DNA from: Sphingomonas sp. 28-63-12
Lineage (GTDB): Bacteria > Pseudomonadota > Alphaproteobacteria > Sphingomonadales > Sphingomonadaceae
Direction: 5' to 3'
NCBI GenBank assembly: GCA_002281535.1
Contig: NCGD01000017.1
Location: 62,001 to 126,000, forward strand
Length of the DNA: 64,000 nt
Below the pieces are notes generated by a model. The model saw only the letters and a program-made list of their open reading frames with translations, was not told the DNA's origin and did no database searches. The position numbers and the translations under genes were made by a program. Numbering within the stretch: position 1 is the stretch's first letter; each line of letters begins with the position of its first letter. This document shows positions 62,192-64,000 of this stretch, piece after piece.

Positions 62192-62644
62192 ATGTATAAG
62201 CTGCCAAAATATTTCCTGATCCTTGCCACGCTCGCGTCGAGCGCGACCGCTGCTTCTGCGGCTGCGACGCCCGTTGTGCCCGGCCAAGTCTGGGCGCTTG
62301 ACGATGCGCGCGGGCCGATCGTCAAATTCACCGACTGCGATGGCAAATTATGCGCCTCGCTGGTGGCGCTTGGCCCCGATGAGGTGTCGCCTCGCGACAT
62401 CCGCAACCCCAATCCGGCGTTGCGCAACCGGGTGGTGTGTGGGCTCAACATCATCACCGGGCTGACCCGATCGAGCAAGGGCCTGATCGGCGGCACCATC
62501 TATGATCCGCAGACCGGGCAAAGCCACCCGATGCGGATCGACGATCGCACCGCGCGGCCCAAAATCCTGATCCCCTTTGGTCCGTTCTCGGCATCGATGG
62601 CAATGCTGGCGCCCGCTGGTGCGATGGGAAAATGCCCGGCCTGA
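62192..62644 (+). CDS. DUF2147 family secreted protein
   Basis: A 150-residue exported protein: signal peptide (MYKLPKYFLILATLASSATAASAA), then the DUF2147 lipocalin-like domain with GQVWALDDARGPIVKFTDCDGKLCASLVAL, NPNPALRNRVVCGLNIITGLTRSSKGLIGGTIYDPQTGQ and a C-terminal FGPFSASMAMLAP. Three cysteines may form a disulfide. Function unknown. It stands alone: 96 bases after the PLP enzyme gene and 131 bases before the last hydrolase. Confidence 0.85.
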   Translation: MYKLPKYFLILATLASSATAASAAATPVVPGQVWALDDARGPIVKFTDCDGKLCASLVALGPDEVSPRDIRNPNPALRNRVVCGLNIITGLTRSSKGLIGGTIYDPQTGQSHPMRIDDRTARPKILIPFGPFSASMAMLAPAGAMGKCPA

Positions 62645-62775
62645 ACTGCGCCGGACCGGTCGCTTTGGGGAGCGCGTGATGATCGGCGTCGCTCCCCAAA
62701 GCTCTGTCGGAAATTATTATAGCCATAATGATAATGATGCGGCATCATTGCTGCGCGTGAATGGGGGAAGGCGAT

Positions 62776-64000
62776 ATGAAAAGGCTGGCGGCAGCGATCG
62801 GGGCAGTCTGGTTGGTGATAGGCGCGGGAATCGCCGCGCCACCGCCACCCGCCGACCGCGCGCCGCCTGAATCCATGCCAGCACTGATCGATGGCATGAT
62901 TGCGTCGCAACTGGCGGAACATCATATCGCCGGCGCGACCGTCTCGGTCGTGCAGGACGGCAAGCTGATCTTCGCCAAGGGCTATGGATTTGCCGATATC
63001 GACAAGCGCGTGCCGGTGGTCGCCGATCGCACGCTGTTCCGGATTGGATCGATCAGCAAGGTATTCACGACGATCGGCACGATGCAGCTCGCCGAAGCCG
63101 GCAAGGTCAAACTCGACGCCGATGTCAGCCGCTATCTCGATTTCAGCTTTCCGCGCGTTTCCAAGGCACCGCTCACGCTCGCTCATTTGATGACGCATAC
63201 TGCTGGCTTTGCCGAGAGCCTCAATGGCCTGCTCGTCCAGTCACCCAAGAACGTGCTGCCGATCGGCGACATGATCAAGCGGACGCTGCCGCCGCTGGTG
63301 CGCGCGCCCGGCACCGCGCCGAGCTACTCCAATCACGGCATTGCGCTCGAAGGCTATATCATCGAGCGCGCCGCGGGCGAGCCGTTCGACGATTATATGG
63401 ACCGCCACGTTTTCACCCCGCTTGGCATGCTGCATTCGAGCTTTCGGGAGCCGTTGCCGCCCGCGCTTGCTGCCAACCTTTCGCACGGACACCGCGAAGA
63501 AAATGGCCGGCTGGTGCCGCAGCCTTTCGAACTTACCAATATCGCGCCCGCCGGATCGATCAGCGCCACCGCCACCGACATGGCGCGCTTCATGATCGCC
63601 AACCTCCAGCTCGGCACGATCGACGCCGCGCAAATCCTGCGCCCCGAGACGGCAAAGACGATGCAGGCCTGCCATTATCGCACCGATCCGCGCGCAGCCT
63701 GCATGGCATATGGCTTTTACCACCAGAAAATGGCCGGGCATGACGTGATCGCGCATGACGGCGGCACCAATTTGTTCCTGAGCAACATGGTGCTGGTGCC
63801 TGACGAGCAGTTCGGCGTGTTCGTTTCCTATAACTCACCCGGCGGCGGCAAGGTGCTTGATGAACTCCCGCGTGCGTTGATCGCGCAGCGCTTCGGAACG
63901 ATTGCGCCGCCTACGGTGAAGGCGACCAATTTTGGCGACGATATCGCTGATTATGCCGGTGCCTATCGAACCACACGCCGAATGGCGCAGGGTTGGCTGA
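62776..64000 (+). CDS. Secreted serine hydrolase, class C beta-lactamase fold (cut by window end)
   Basis: The frame is open from ATG 62776 (after GGGGGAAGG) to the last base, 408 codons, so the 3' end is outside the window. Signal peptide MKRLAAAIGAVWLVIGAGIAAP; active-site motifs S92-I-S-K95 in FRIGSISKVF, Y184-S-N186 in PSYSNHGIALEGYIIE, and HDGGT around residue 328 in VIAHDGGTNLF. Many relatives continue with a lipocalin-like or membrane C-terminal part. Together with the hydrolase at 48-49 kb it brackets the acylase cluster. Probably an esterase or D-amino-acid amidase type enzyme. Confidence 0.92.
   Translation, partial: MKRLAAAIGAVWLVIGAGIAAPPPPADRAPPESMPALIDGMIASQLAEHHIAGATVSVVQDGKLIFAKGYGFADIDKRVPVVADRTLFRIGSISKVFTTIGTMQLAEAGKVKLDADVSRYLDFSFPRVSKAPLTLAHLMTHTAGFAESLNGLLVQSPKNVLPIGDMIKRTLPPLVRAPGTAPSYSNHGIALEGYIIERAAGEPFDDYMDRHVFTPLGMLHSSFREPLPPALAANLSHGHREENGRLVPQPFELTNIAPAGSISATATDMARFMIANLQLGTIDAAQILRPETAKTMQACHYRTDPRAACMAYGFYHQKMAGHDVIAHDGGTNLFLSNMVLVPDEQFGVFVSYNSPGGGKVLDELPRALIAQRFGTIAPPTVKATNFGDDIADYAGAYRTTRRMAQGWL

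Overview
The window looks like a chromosome segment of a GC-rich alphaproteobacterium of the order Sphingomonadales, probably Sphingomonas or a close relative. Support: a CcrM-type GANTC methyltransferase whose promoter carries CtrA-like boxes and GANTC sites; a split proton-translocating transhydrogenase (two alpha genes plus beta) preceded by a small aa3-oxidase subunit IV-like gene; a ZnuD-like TonB receptor; NnrU, EipA/DUF1134, DUF2793 and DUF6456 proteins; and a dispersed intergenic repeat. Genus is an inference; no rRNA is present.

Positions 1-45500 are mostly housekeeping genes in short, often overlapping operons: glyA (partial)/small membrane protein/nrdR/trmJ; rpsD; two secreted peptidases (S9 and M28); an agmatine-to-putrescine operon (aguA, DUF3147, aguB); type-5 uracil-DNA glycosylase and folK head to head; tRNA-Lys(UUU); a TonB receptor; galE; msrA; a Sua5-type t6A enzyme; acyl-CoA dehydrogenase; POT peptide transporter; NnrU; glmM; ohr; a thiD-VOC fusion; rnhB; ccrM; folP; an NtrC-type regulator; pntA1-pntA2-pntB; tRNA-Val(UAC); glutathione transferase; VOC protein; a DapF-like epimerase; an OmpA-type porin; ygfZ; eipA.

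Two scars of mobile elements are visible. Around 41.3-42.3 kb a truncated HTH gene, an out-of-frame 3' gene fragment and a DUF2793 gene look like what remains of a tail-gene or gene-transfer-agent cluster after an internal deletion. Around 45.6-46.6 kb a tRNA-Ser(GCU)-like sequence with a damaged 3' half lies beside a DUF4102-type integrase carrying an internal stop and lacking its C-terminal catalytic half. Three copies of a ~140-bp repeat with inverted ends (15.2, 23.7, 37.6 kb) and one REP-like pair (34.8 kb) sit between genes.

From 46.7 kb to the right edge the content is accessory. TspO and a divergent TetR gene flank a perfect inverted repeat. Then follow a class-C beta-lactamase-fold hydrolase, a second TetR regulator whose probable operator occurs twice, and an overlapping MaoC/MFS/acyl-CoA ligase operon followed by an AstA-family acyltransferase. 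Next come a penicillin-acylase-family hydrolase, a tautomerase/DSD1-type PLP enzyme pair, a PYROXD2-type FAD oxidoreductase, a LuxR-type regulator, a cysteine-synthase-like PLP enzyme, a DUF2147 protein and a second serine hydrolase cut by the window end. An 18-bp perfect palindrome lies in the divergent promoter between the acylase and the PLP operon. Taken together this looks like an uncharacterised catabolic or modification system for an N-acylated, possibly D-amino-acid-containing compound. The substrate is not known and this reading is an inference; it is the best candidate in the window for an undescribed system.
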